Of a DNA stretch of 44,734 nt, positions 26,250-34,409 are shown one piece after another (within the stretch, counting starts at the first letter, position 1; every line of letters begins with the position of its first letter). Both the position numbers and the translations under genes were made by a program. The notes under the pieces are model-generated. The model was given only the letters and a program-made list of their open reading frames with translations, was not told where the DNA came from and searched no databases. Where the stretch lies: NCBI GenBank assembly GCA_016718845.1, contig JADKCK010000052.1:1-44734 (forward strand), given 5' to 3'. The stretch comes from Sphingobacteriales bacterium. GTDB lineage: Bacteria; Bacteroidota; Bacteroidia; Chitinophagales; UBA2359.

Positions 26250-27299
26250 ATGACTACTTACGGCATTATTGGCTCGGGCAGTTTTGGTACGGCAATGGCA
26301 AATATAATTGCCGAAAATGCCAATGTATTGCTGTATACTCGCCGAGCAGAGGTATGCGAAAACATAAACAAAAACCACACCAATAAAGGGCGTAAGGTAC
26401 ACCAACGGGTGCAGGCAAGCACCGACCTACAAGAAGTTTGCGAGCGGTGCGAACTTATTTTTCCGCTTGTACCATCGGCTGACCTACGCAATGTTATGCG
26501 CCAAGCTTCCGATTTTTTAAAGCCTCATCACATACTTATACATGGCATTAAGGGCTTGCAGGTACACCTGCCTAACGGCGAGCCATGGGACGGACAGCAG
26601 GCTATACGCAGCGAATATGTGCAAACAATGACGCGCGTAATACTCGACGAAACAGTGGTTTTGCGGGTAGGTTGTTTGTCGGGTCCAAATTTAGCAATGG
26701 AGTTAGAAGACAAACAACCTGCCGCTACGGTAGTTGCCAGCCATTTCGACGAGGTGATTAAAAAAGGACAACTAGCCCTAAAAAGCGACCGTTTTAGGGT
26801 GTATCGCAGCCACGATTTGTTGGGTGTTGAACTGTCGGGGGTGCTAAAAAATATTATGGCTATTGCCGCAGGTATGTTACATGGCAAAGGCTATGGCGAA
26901 AATGCTAAGGCTATGCTCATTACGCGTGGCTTGGGCGAAATGGTGCGTTTGGGCAAAGCACTAGGCTCAGAAACAAACGCCTTTTTTGGCTTGGCTGGTA
27001 TCGGCGACCTAATTGCTACCTGCTCGAGCAACCTTAGCCGTAACTTTATGGTGGGCTATAAAGTAGCACAAGGTAAAACATTAGAGCAGGTTTTGGCAGA
27101 CATGACCGAAGTTGCCGAAGGGCTAAACACCATAAAATTAGGTCGGGCTATTGGTAATTATTATCATTTAGACATACCTATTGTGCGCGGCTTATATCAA
27201 ATTTTATACGAAGGGGCAGACATCGACCAATCAATGCAAAACCTAATGCACCACCCCACCGACATTGATGTAGATTATCTGCCGACCGTAAAAGGGTAA
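26250..27299 (+). CDS. gpsA: Glycerol-3-phosphate dehydrogenase [NAD(P)+]
   Basis: Reduces dihydroxyacetone phosphate to sn-glycerol 3-phosphate with NAD(P)H, supplying the backbone for phospholipids; cytoplasmic. The 349 residues show the Rossmann loop GSGSFG (8-13), IHGIKGLQ (97-104), SGPNLAME (144-151), the catalytic lysine K200 in GVLKNIMAIAAG and the signature FFGLAGIGDLIATCSS with SRN (about 245-265). It is slightly longer than the usual 330 residues, partly through an insert around QVHLPNGEPWDGQQ. It looks intact and is followed closely by a membrane-protein gene. Confidence 0.96.
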   Translation: MTTYGIIGSGSFGTAMANIIAENANVLLYTRRAEVCENINKNHTNKGRKVHQRVQASTDLQEVCERCELIFPLVPSADLRNVMRQASDFLKPHHILIHGIKGLQVHLPNGEPWDGQQAIRSEYVQTMTRVILDETVVLRVGCLSGPNLAMELEDKQPAATVVASHFDEVIKKGQLALKSDRFRVYRSHDLLGVELSGVLKNIMAIAAGMLHGKGYGENAKAMLITRGLGEMVRLGKALGSETNAFFGLAGIGDLIATCSSNLSRNFMVGYKVAQGKTLEQVLADMTEVAEGLNTIKLGRAIGNYYHLDIPIVRGLYQILYEGADIDQSMQNLMHHPTDIDVDYLPTVKG

Positions 27300-27370
27300 T
27301 GCAGCTACTGGCTATCGGCTACAAGCTATCTATACGCTACAAAATATACGCCAGATTATCAGCTTTATCA

Positions 27371-27510
27371 CCACTTCACTACATCACCACTTCACTACAT
27401 CACCACTTCACTACATCACCACTTCACTACATCACCACTTCACTCTCTTCACCACTTCACTCTCTTCACCACTTCACTCTCTTCACCACTTCACTCTCTT
27501 CACCACTTCT
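27371..27510 (+). repeat. Minisatellite: four 16-bp units then four 17-bp units
   Basis: Four perfect copies of ccacttcactacatca (27371-27434) are followed by four perfect copies of ccacttcactctcttca (27435-27502) and a partial unit. The array ends one base before the ATG at 27512. All units share ccacttcact and differ in the tail. It lies in the leader of the downstream gene and is probably non-coding. Confidence 0.95.
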
Positions 27511-27511
27511 T

Positions 27512-28069
27512 ATGCAAAATTTATCCGAAAAACTATATGCAAAAGCTAATGGCAAAACTATATTGTTGGCTTTGGCTGCATTTTTGGTATTTAATGCCCT
27601 TATTTTACCTACTGCCGAGCAGCACATAAAAGCCTACTCGGGCGGTGTGGGTGTGCTTGACCTACAATTGGGCTACACCCCCGACAAGGCTTACGATATG
27701 GTTGCAGCCTATGGCGAGCAAGGCAGGCAGTTGTATGCTATGGTTGAGATTATTGCCGACACATTTTACCCTCTTATCTACACCCTATTTTTTTGCTTGT
27801 TGATTAGCTTTATTTACCAAAAAACCACTCAGGTTGGCACAAAACTTAGGTTGATAAATTTAGTGCCCTTGCTAAGTATGGGCTTTGATTATTTAGAAAA
27901 TAGCTGCATTTTAACCCTGTTACTTACTTTTCCAAACCGTTACAATGCTGTTGCACAAGTAGGTAGCGTATTTACTTTGCTTAAATGGGGCAGTTTGGTT
28001 TTGGTATTAGGTACTGTTTTGTTGGGTTTGATGTTGCTGCTGCTCAACAGACCCCCAAAAGTGGCATAG
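27512..28069 (+). CDS. Small multi-pass membrane protein, unknown function
   Basis: The frame is open from 27299, but its first 71 codons only translate the minisatellite, so the start is placed at 27512 (MQNLSEKLYAK). The 185-residue product has four likely membrane helices: ILLALAAFLVFNALILP, FYPLIYTLFFCLLISFIY, LINLVPLLSMGFDYL continuing to CILTLLLTF, and LVLVLGTVLLGLMLLLL. A soluble loop with LDLQLGYTPDKAYDMVAAYGEQGRQLY lies between helices 1 and 2. I recognise no named family. It may be co-transcribed with gpsA and ends at a clear terminator. Confidence 0.75.
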   Translation: MQNLSEKLYAKANGKTILLALAAFLVFNALILPTAEQHIKAYSGGVGVLDLQLGYTPDKAYDMVAAYGEQGRQLYAMVEIIADTFYPLIYTLFFCLLISFIYQKTTQVGTKLRLINLVPLLSMGFDYLENSCILTLLLTFPNRYNAVAQVGSVFTLLKWGSLVLVLGTVLLGLMLLLLNRPPKVA

Positions 28070-28080
28070 GTTTAAATAAG

Positions 28081-28122
28081 AACACCGTTTTACCCTATAT
28101 TTGGGCAAAACGGTGTTTTTTT
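28081..28122 (+). terminator. Intrinsic terminator after the membrane-protein gene
   Basis: Stem aacaccgtttt (28081-28091) pairs with aaaacggtgtt (28107-28117), with an inner ccc/ggg, followed by a T-run to 28122. Confidence 0.88.
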
Positions 28123-28146
28123 ATGTACTGACTTAGCTTTACTTAA

Positions 28147-28479
28147 CTACATACTTAGTTCGTTGGTTTTGTTCATCATCTGCACCCCATGCACCAACGA
28201 TGCACCACCACGTATGGCACAAGCTACATGCACGGCTTCCATCATTTGCTCTTCGTCGGCACCTTTTTCGAGGCTACTTTGGGTGTAGGCATCAATACAA
28301 TAGGGGCATTGAACGGCATGAGCAACGGCAAGGGCAATAAGGGCTTTTTCGCGGGCGGTAAGTGCGCCCTCTTTAAATACCTCGTTGTAGTAGTCAAAAA
28401 ATTTAGCTGCCAAGGCGGGCTGAAAATCGGCAATTTTGCCAAACTTTTTCAGGTCGGCGGGGTTGTAGTAGTTGTCCAT
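28147..28479 (-). CDS. Carboxymuconolactone decarboxylase/AhpD-like protein (arsenosugar-associated type)
   Basis: A 110-residue alkylhydroperoxidase-like protein with the family's E44 in AREKAL, H54 and a redox CxxC at C58/C61 in HAVQCPYCIDAY, followed by EAVHVACAIRGGASLVHG. The close resemblance to the 'arsenosugar biosynthesis-associated peroxidase-like' subgroup is from memory of that family. Its usual partner, the radical SAM protein ArsS, is not in this window, so a role in arsenic metabolism is only a suggestion. It begins 40 nt downstream of the MCE protein stop on the same strand. Confidence 0.85.
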   Translation of the reverse strand: MDNYYNPADLKKFGKIADFQPALAAKFFDYYNEVFKEGALTAREKALIALAVAHAVQCPYCIDAYTQSSLEKGADEEQMMEAVHVACAIRGGASLVHGVQMMNKTNELSM

Positions 28480-28518
28480 GTTTGTATTAACAAATTGTAT
28501 ATTAGGTGATTATCAACC

Positions 28519-29583
28519 TTATTTATTACCTGCTTCTTCCTTCTTTTTGCGTTCTGCTTCGCGGTCGTACATTTTTTTGGTGCGTTTTGGATACAATATA
28601 TTGCCCAAATAGCGTGTAGGTTGTTCTTTCAGGTCGCTTGATAAGGCGCTAAATTTTTGTACGGCAACATTAAGGTCGGTATACAATTTATCATCGGTCA
28701 TCAATTTACCCATCGAGCCTTCGCCTTTGTTGATACTTGTAGTAAGTGTGTTGATGCCTGTAAGCGTTTTTTGCAGTTCGGTAACGGTGGCATCTAAACC
28801 TTGCACTGTTTTTTTAAAATCTACGGTGGCAAGGTTGTCGGTGGCTTTTTTGGCGTTATCCAATACGGGGTCGAGTTTGGCGGTGCTTTGTTTTAGTTGA
28901 GCCACCATTGTTTGTGCATTTGCCAATATGTCGGTTAAGCGTTTCATGTCGTTTTGGGTAAACGTTTTTACGTCTTTGGTAATGGCATTGGCGTTGTCGG
29001 CGGTGATTTGTAATTTTTGCGTAAGTGTTTCTACGTTGGCAAGGGTGTGTTTAAGCTCTGCCGAGCGCACAATGGCATTGGTAGCCGACAAGGTAGAGTC
29101 GAGGGTAGTCATTACTTTTTCGGCTTTTTCGCGTATGGGCACAATTTGCTGCATGGCTATATCCATCATGCCCCCTTCGGCGGCGGCTTTTAGGGTGTCG
29201 CCCGATACGTGGTACTGACCCAAAATGAGTTTGCCTGTTGTATCGGTTGGCAGGGCAAGATTCATTGCCATCTCGCCCAATAAACCATCGGATACAATGG
29301 TTGCAACCGTGTTGCGTGGTATATTTACACCTTTGTTAACCGACATAGTAACCAAAACGCTATAATCGGGTTGCGGTGTTATGCTCTCGATAATACCTAC
29401 CTGAACCCCTCTCATACGCACCGGATTGGCAGGCAAAATTCCTTTTGCATCGATATATACTGAATAAAACTCTTGCTGGCGGCTAAATATTTTTTTACCG
29501 CGCAAAAAATTGTATCCTACAATAAGAACAATAAGTGCCGATAAAGTAAGGATACCTACTTTTACTTCGTTAGATATTTTCAA
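28519..29583 (-). CDS. MlaD/MCE family lipid-transport protein
   Basis: A 354-residue periplasmic protein anchored by one N-terminal helix (about 10-28, ILTLSALIVLIVGYNFL). An MCE domain follows at about 37-115 (VYIDAKGILPANPVRMRGVQVG, LGEMAMNL). The rest is a long helical, Thr/Leu/Lys-rich region ending in a charged tail. MCE proteins form hexameric channels that carry phospholipids between membranes with an MlaE permease and MlaF ATPase. Those partners are not adjacent here. A TACTTTTG box at 29722-29729 is a weak promoter candidate. Confidence 0.92.
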   Translation of the reverse strand: MKISNEVKVGILTLSALIVLIVGYNFLRGKKIFSRQQEFYSVYIDAKGILPANPVRMRGVQVGIIESITPQPDYSVLVTMSVNKGVNIPRNTVATIVSDGLLGEMAMNLALPTDTTGKLILGQYHVSGDTLKAAAEGGMMDIAMQQIVPIREKAEKVMTTLDSTLSATNAIVRSAELKHTLANVETLTQKLQITADNANAITKDVKTFTQNDMKRLTDILANAQTMVAQLKQSTAKLDPVLDNAKKATDNLATVDFKKTVQGLDATVTELQKTLTGINTLTTSINKGEGSMGKLMTDDKLYTDLNVAVQKFSALSSDLKEQPTRYLGNILYPKRTKKMYDREAERKKKEEAGNK

Positions 29584-29804
29584 GGTAATATTATTTTGAT
29601 TGAATTTTAGATGTTTTTTTTATTTGATTTGTTTATGCCCAATAAGTTAATCGTCTCGAACTTATTTTTTTATAACATTGTAAAAAACATTGCTTTGGGG
29701 TTTAACAAAACATAATTGCCGCAAAAGTAGTAAAACTTTTTTAATTATCGCCACAAAGTTAGGCAATGTTGTTAAAAGAAGTACTTTTTGAGCAACAAAA
29801 ATCA

Positions 29805-30281
29805 CTAAACAAATAAGTTTGTGTTTTTTTGCATCTTGTAGTTGATTAATAATACGCCATTTATGTCTATTTCTTGTTGCTCAACAACCACAAACCCAAA
29901 GTGTTCGAACAAAGGGCGGGCAGTAATGCTTACCTCCGACTCGACGATGCTTATGCCTAACTCGACGGCTTTGGCTAACAATTGTTTAATAAGTTGCGAG
30001 CCAATACCTTGTCGTTGATAATCTTTGTGTACATATAACATATCTAAATAACCACTATCGTCTATCGAGCCAAAGCCCGTAATAATACCCTCGTTGGTTT
30101 CGGTTACATAAAAATGTTGTTCGTTGATACGGCGGGCTAAACCTTCGGTGCGGTCGGCGGTCGATGCCCACACTGTTACTTGCTCGGGGCTATAGTGTTG
30201 TGCATTAACCTGCAAAATAGTTTGTCTATACAACTCTTTTAGTTGTGGCATGTCGGCAAGTGTAGCTCTGCGCAAAAACAT
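29805..30281 (-). CDS. GNAT-family N-acetyltransferase
   Basis: A 158-residue Gcn5-related acetyltransferase. The acetyl-CoA pyrophosphate-binding loop QRQGIG is at 89-94 after LDMLYVHKDY, and the C-terminal lobe has SITARPLFEHFGFVVVE, typical of the YafP/ElaA-like small-molecule or protein acetylating group. The N-terminal MFLRRATLADMPQL is the usual start. The substrate cannot be inferred. Monocistronic, with family A repeat copy 3 upstream. Confidence 0.9.
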   Translation of the reverse strand: MFLRRATLADMPQLKELYRQTILQVNAQHYSPEQVTVWASTADRTEGLARRINEQHFYVTETNEGIITGFGSIDDSGYLDMLYVHKDYQRQGIGSQLIKQLLAKAVELGISIVESEVSITARPLFEHFGFVVVEQQEIDINGVLLINYKMQKNTNLFV

Positions 30282-30356
30282 AAGCCTTTAAATTGTAAGT
30301 GATAAATTGTAAATCATATTTTAATATACAATATTTATAGTTCAATAAAATATTGC

Positions 30357-30465
30357 AAAGGCTTGCGCTTGCCCCGCTTGACGCGGAATATGTCTTTTTT
30401 GGGGGTGATGCTTGGCACTCCCTAATTTGATAAGTGAGTGGCACCCCCAAAGCACTGTTTGCGCA
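30357..30465 (+). repeat. Dispersed palindromic repeat family A, copy 3
   Basis: Nearly identical to copy 1 (19775-19880) over about 105 bp, including gcttgccccgcttgacgcgg, gggggtgatgcttggcactc, gagtggcaccccc and the trailing gcactgtttgcgc. Pairings gggggtg/caccccc and cactc/gagtg are possible here. A short minus-strand open frame through it (30226-30450) is not a gene. Confidence 0.85.
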
Positions 30466-30525
30466 GCCTCAAACGCGTTTTGTTAAGGTTGGCATCAAAC
30501 TGTTTGGTTAAAAATCCCCAAAAAA

Positions 30526-31590
30526 TCAATATCCTGCCCAACCTCTCATTTGTGTGTTGTCTAATTTTCTGAGCAGTGTGCCTGTAAAGCAAAACTTTTG
30601 GGCATCAAATTTAATATCCATAAAATTAGTTAAATCATCGCCATGCCCATAATAATAAGAATACTTTAATATTTTCTTTTTCACCATTTTATCTAATGGT
30701 ACATTTGGTAATGCATTAACTTCTACAATATAGCTGGTATCTGTTGGTAAATAAGTTTCGGTTTTTGCATCGTATTCCTGTTCGGTTATTTTTATTTTAT
30801 ACGTAATAACTTGCAGCTTATCGGTATGGGGGTTATAGCCTATAAATTGGTAGTCGGTATTTCCGCAGCCCATATACGATAATACATAAAATTCGCAGGC
30901 TTTGCCATCGTGTGTATAATCTTTAAAATCAAGCATATTAATTAGTTGCTCTTTTTCGGTTATAATAGGCATTTCAAAATTTTCTTCTAAATCAAGTTGG
31001 TTAATAATTTTGTTTTTTTCGGTATCAATTAGTACAAACTTCACATCTTGTGATACCCTTACATAACCTATCTGCGTAATACACCAGCCTACATCTAAAT
31101 TAACACAAGGTTTAGGCAACAAAATAGCTATGGCGCGGTTGGCAAAACCTGCTTTTGTAAGTGGCGCGTATTCGTACAAAATAGTTGTTGGGGGCAGATG
31201 CAGTCGTTTTTTGAGGTATTTGTTTGCTTCAATGGTTTTGTTTTTTTGTTTAAACAAATTGTAAATTTTCTTTACATTTACTTTAAAAAATTCACTTTCT
31301 AATTTTTGTTTCCAATTTTTGGCATCTAATACCTCTTGCCAACTTAGTCCGTCGCAGGTATTGGTATCTTTGTTTATGCTTTCTTCTGCTACCTGTTTTT
31401 TTGTATCTTCTTTTATATTTTTTGTGGTATCTATTTCGGTATCTTTGATTAGAGGTTCGGTTGTTTGGCTAAGTGTGTCGGTATTTGTTTGGGTGTTGGT
31501 GTTGTTAGGGTTTGTTTGTGGGCTGCAGCTTATCATCAGATATAAAAACAGCGCTAAAAGAAAAAAGTTTTTTTTTTGAAATAATGCCAT
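30526..31590 (-). CDS. Lipoprotein, unknown function
   Basis: A 354-residue protein with an N-terminal hydrophobic stretch and a probable lipobox (LYLMISC, Cys at residue 22). An Asn/Thr/Asp-rich linker follows (about 24-78). The folded part has LSWQEVLDAKNWKQ, a lysine-rich helix, and a beta-rich region with YTHDGKACEFYVLSYMGCGNTD and YNPHTDKLQVI. No family is recognised. It is probably an outer-membrane or periplasmic lipoprotein. Confidence 0.8.
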   Translation of the reverse strand: MALFQKKNFFLLALFLYLMISCSPQTNPNNTNTQTNTDTLSQTTEPLIKDTEIDTTKNIKEDTKKQVAEESINKDTNTCDGLSWQEVLDAKNWKQKLESEFFKVNVKKIYNLFKQKNKTIEANKYLKKRLHLPPTTILYEYAPLTKAGFANRAIAILLPKPCVNLDVGWCITQIGYVRVSQDVKFVLIDTEKNKIINQLDLEENFEMPIITEKEQLINMLDFKDYTHDGKACEFYVLSYMGCGNTDYQFIGYNPHTDKLQVITYKIKITEQEYDAKTETYLPTDTSYIVEVNALPNVPLDKMVKKKILKYSYYYGHGDDLTNFMDIKFDAQKFCFTGTLLRKLDNTQMRGWAGY

Positions 31591-31622
31591 TGTGATAGTA
31601 CGTTTTTGTGGTTTAACAATTA

Positions 31623-31676
31623 AAATTGCGCCGTCTAAGGTTTAGTCTTTCAACTAAGGCTTAGACGGCGCAATTT
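31623..31676. terminator. Long inverted repeat between two minus-strand genes
   Basis: aaattgcgccgtctaag (31623-31639) is perfectly complementary to cttagacggcgcaattt (31660-31676), with a 20-nt loop. It lies just after the stop at 31733 on the minus strand, so it most likely ends the haloperoxidase-like transcript, although the T-run is poor. Confidence 0.6.
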
Positions 31677-31732
31677 AGTTTATTATCGGCATATTTTTAT
31701 CTTTTGCTCAATCATCTTGCCAAAAAGTTTTT

Positions 31733-33703
31733 TTAGTATTTGGTGATACCAATATTTATACATTTGGTGGGGGTGCAACAATCTTTTATTACTACAAATG
31801 GGCAGCACAATTGATTGCCGCAACTACCTAATACTGCGTTATCTACGGTAAAGGTGTATTGTCCTTCTTGGGTAATGGTGATAGATTGGGTGGTGGCATA
31901 AGGCACAAAGTTAGCTCCGTTGTCGGTGCTTTGATACCATTGGTAGTTGCTGTAGCCTGCGGGTGCCGATAGGGTGTAGTTTATGTCGCAGATACGAATG
32001 GGTACGGTTATACACGAGCCATTTGTGTCGTCTTCGGTATAAAGGTTGTTGCCGGGTGTCGAGTCGGCATCGGTTTCAGTCATGCTCATAATTTGGGCTT
32101 GGTTAAATGGCACGCCGCCGGCTGTTACTTTTGCGCTTATGGTAAGGGCTACTACAGGCGTACCGGCTGGCACTTGGGTAATTGTCCATAAACCGGTTGC
32201 TGAGTTGTAGGTTCCTAAATCGGCTGTGGCGCTAATAAATTGTAAGCCTGCGGGCAATGCGTCTAAAATTTGTAGGTTGTTTAGCTCTGTCAAACCTTGG
32301 TTTAGCAAATATACGGTTATGGTAACGGTGTCGTTTATTTGGGCTTGCGACACATCAAATTGTGTTTCGATAGCAGCATCGGCGGTAGGTTGTAGTTTAA
32401 GTTGGTTGGCAAATAGGCTGTTAATATTGTTGCCTATTTGTGCTCCGATAGTTTTACCTAACTCGTTGCTAAAAGTATAATGTATACCTCCATATAGGCG
32501 CGAAACGGCAGCTTCGTCGGCGGCGGCGTTAAACGACGAAAATGTACGATTACCGCCAAAGTTGCCGCTGTGTGTTTGGTCGGTAAAGCCATAAGTGGGT
32601 CCATAAATACTGTTCATGACCGATGCAAATGCACCTGCTTGCGTTGAGTGTCCCGATGTATATTCGGGAAACGAAGGGGTTGCAATAAGTGGCAGCCAAG
32701 CATTATCTATATTTTGTTGGATATAGGTAACGGGGCGCAATAGGTTGTAGGTATATTTGGTGTTCCAGCAATTAATAAAAGCGTCCATCATTGCCATACT
32801 TAGTTTGCTGTAGGCTAAGGTGGCAAATTCGAGGTTTTCGTTGTTAGCCACTATTTGTTGGGTAAGCATCGATATGCTGTGTCCGGGTGGGGTTACGGTT
32901 CCGCCGCCATCTGCCCAATATAAGGCTATGTTTTGTTGGTCGGTGGTTAAGTTGCTAGTTACTGTATGTACCTCGTTGGCATAGTTGTAAAAAGTAGAGC
33001 CTACGGTGGTTGAGTAAGCCGGCGGAGCAGATGGCACTAAGGTAGTGTTGGTTGCGGGTATAATGGGTCGGTTGTTGCCCCAATAAGGTTGCAACGGAAT
33101 GGGTGCAAACAAGGGTGGCGTTGGCTGCCATAAGCCTGCCCCAACGGGTGGCACATAGCTTGCCGGAAAATTGGTAGTGTAGCCCTTGTGTCCGCCGTCG
33201 GTGCGCGAAAAGTTAAAAATATCGTTGGCTACGGCTTGCCCAAATGTCACCGAATTGGCATAAATGGCAGGGCTTGTTTGTGCCTGATAAACGGCGTTTA
33301 GGCTATCGCGCAGGTTGTGCAGGGTGGTTTTGTTGGTAGCTCCGGTGTTGGCATACAAACTGTCAATAATTAGTGCCAAGGCATTGTTGGCTACTGTTGG
33401 ATAGTGGTAACTGCCCGAGGGGTCGGTGACAGCACCTGGACCCAAGCCATTTAAAATGCCATCGGCAGATTGGTAGGTGGGTATGCCCGGCACTACGGCT
33501 TCGTAGAGGGCTAAACCCGTATAACCCAAAGCACGCGAGGCTACGGGCGGCGAAAAACCGGGTGTAGTTTTTATGAGGGTTAAGCTTAAATTGTAGTATT
33601 TTGCTGCCACATCTGACGAGTATTGCGAAGCATTTTGTGCCTGAGCAAAACAATTGGCAATTAAAAGAAAAGCAAACAACATGTGTTTAGGCAGGCGAAA
33701 CAT
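31733..33703 (-). CDS. Vanadium haloperoxidase-like PAP2 protein with DUF11 and Ig-like tail
   Basis: A secreted 656-residue protein (signal peptide ending ANCFAQAQ). Residues about 30-430 form a PAP2/vanadium-haloperoxidase domain with the full signature: K316-x6-R323-P324 (KYTYNLLRP), S350-G351-H352 (EYTSGHSTQAG), and S401-R402-x5-H408 (SRLYGGIHYTFSN). These bind vanadate or phosphate. Enzymes of this fold oxidise halides or hydrolyse phosphate esters; which applies here is open. A DUF11-like domain (about 445-560) and an Ig-like domain (about 575-640) follow. The last residues (KCINIGITKY) do not look like a T9SS sorting domain. A long hairpin follows. Confidence 0.9.
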   Translation of the reverse strand: MFRLPKHMLFAFLLIANCFAQAQNASQYSSDVAAKYYNLSLTLIKTTPGFSPPVASRALGYTGLALYEAVVPGIPTYQSADGILNGLGPGAVTDPSGSYHYPTVANNALALIIDSLYANTGATNKTTLHNLRDSLNAVYQAQTSPAIYANSVTFGQAVANDIFNFSRTDGGHKGYTTNFPASYVPPVGAGLWQPTPPLFAPIPLQPYWGNNRPIIPATNTTLVPSAPPAYSTTVGSTFYNYANEVHTVTSNLTTDQQNIALYWADGGGTVTPPGHSISMLTQQIVANNENLEFATLAYSKLSMAMMDAFINCWNTKYTYNLLRPVTYIQQNIDNAWLPLIATPSFPEYTSGHSTQAGAFASVMNSIYGPTYGFTDQTHSGNFGGNRTFSSFNAAADEAAVSRLYGGIHYTFSNELGKTIGAQIGNNINSLFANQLKLQPTADAAIETQFDVSQAQINDTVTITVYLLNQGLTELNNLQILDALPAGLQFISATADLGTYNSATGLWTITQVPAGTPVVALTISAKVTAGGVPFNQAQIMSMTETDADSTPGNNLYTEDDTNGSCITVPIRICDINYTLSAPAGYSNYQWYQSTDNGANFVPYATTQSITITQEGQYTFTVDNAVLGSCGNQLCCPFVVIKDCCTPTKCINIGITKY

Positions 33704-33950
33704 AAGCAGAAGAATTTTAAATTAGTTGACTAATATTTAGCTCTAACTGCTAAAATTGTGCCATTTTTTAGGGCTTACCTATTTGTTATGTTTTGATGAT
33801 GCTCTAATAAATCTTTTGTAGTATTAACCCAAGTTCGTTATGTAGTACCCAAATTTGCCAAACGCCCCTGTCCGTGTACCCACGAACAAGCTATTTTACC
33901 GCCAATTAGCCCCATATTTAAAACATTTAATTTAATAAGATAAATGCAAA

Positions 33951-33989
33951 AAAATGCGGCAGTACCCCCAAAGGGTACTGCCGCATTTT
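33951..33989. terminator. Strong bidirectional terminator
   Basis: aaaatgcggcagtaccc (33951-33967) pairs with gggtactgccgcatttt (33973-33989) around a 5-nt loop, flanked by A and T runs. It probably ends the minus-strand transcript of the T9SS cargo gene. Confidence 0.88.
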
Positions 33990-33992
33990 ACA

Positions 33993-34409
33993 TAACCTAA
34001 CAAACTAATACATCTTACACAACCTATTCCAATAACAAGGTATTTTGCATTTTTATGCACGGTTTCGTATGTAGTTTCTTCCGGACCGGCATTATAGGAA
34101 TTGGCGTTAAGAAATGGGCATAAATGTAGCGTTAAGAAAGATATACTGTTTGAAGCACGCCACACCGAACCCCGAAAAAAGACGACCAACAAAGCGTTTG
34201 GCGTGCAAGTTTATATCTTTTAGCGGAATGTTGCCATTTTAGCCAATTACTATACAGCCTTGACTTTTTTGGTTACTTTTTTTGTCAAGAAAAAAAGTAA
34301 CAAACTTTTAAAGGGTGGTAAATAGTAGTAAATTAATAACAAATTACTTCTACCCCCCCTTGCCACTTAATTAGGTAACACCCCTGCGTAACCTAACAAA
34401 CTAATACAT
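33993..34409 (+). repeat. 21-bp direct repeats bracketing a 375-bp segment
   Basis: An identical 21-bp stretch beginning taacctaac and ending aatacat lies at 33993-34013 and at 34389-34409, just after the stop of the T9SS cargo gene. The intervening 375 bp could be an insertion with its target duplication or a duplicated 3' flank. Its right end reads cccctgcgtaac, matching the inverted repeat of the IS at 36603. Confidence 0.7.
34272..34301. repeat. 12-bp perfect hairpin
   Basis: gttacttttttt (34272-34283) and aaaaaaagtaac (34290-34301) with loop gtcaag. It could be a terminator-like stem inside the bracketed segment. Confidence 0.7.

Larger units (their letters stand above)
33704..34408. 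other. Intergenic region with terminator, hairpin and direct repeat
   Basis: This 705-bp gap contains the terminator at 33951-33989, a 21-bp direct repeat (33993 and 34389) bracketing about 375 bp, and a 12-bp AT-rich hairpin at 34272-34301. The open frame 33932-34192 on the minus strand overlaps the terminator and looks non-coding. Confidence 0.6.

Noticed and set aside
27371..27510. Possible CRISPR array
   Set aside because: Units are 16-17 bp, directly adjacent with no spacers, and there are no cas genes.
27299..27511. Upstream start overlapping the gpsA stop (ATGA-like overlap)
   Set aside because: The added 71 residues translate the minisatellite; the 16- and 17-bp units change frame, and the membrane protein begins naturally at 27512.
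30226..30450. 74-codon minus-strand frame with GVPLTYQIRECQASPP
   Set aside because: Antisense reading of repeat family A overlapping the GNAT start; not a gene.
33932..34192. 86-codon minus-strand frame
   Set aside because: It runs through a strong terminator and a direct repeat and shows no domain or signal peptide.
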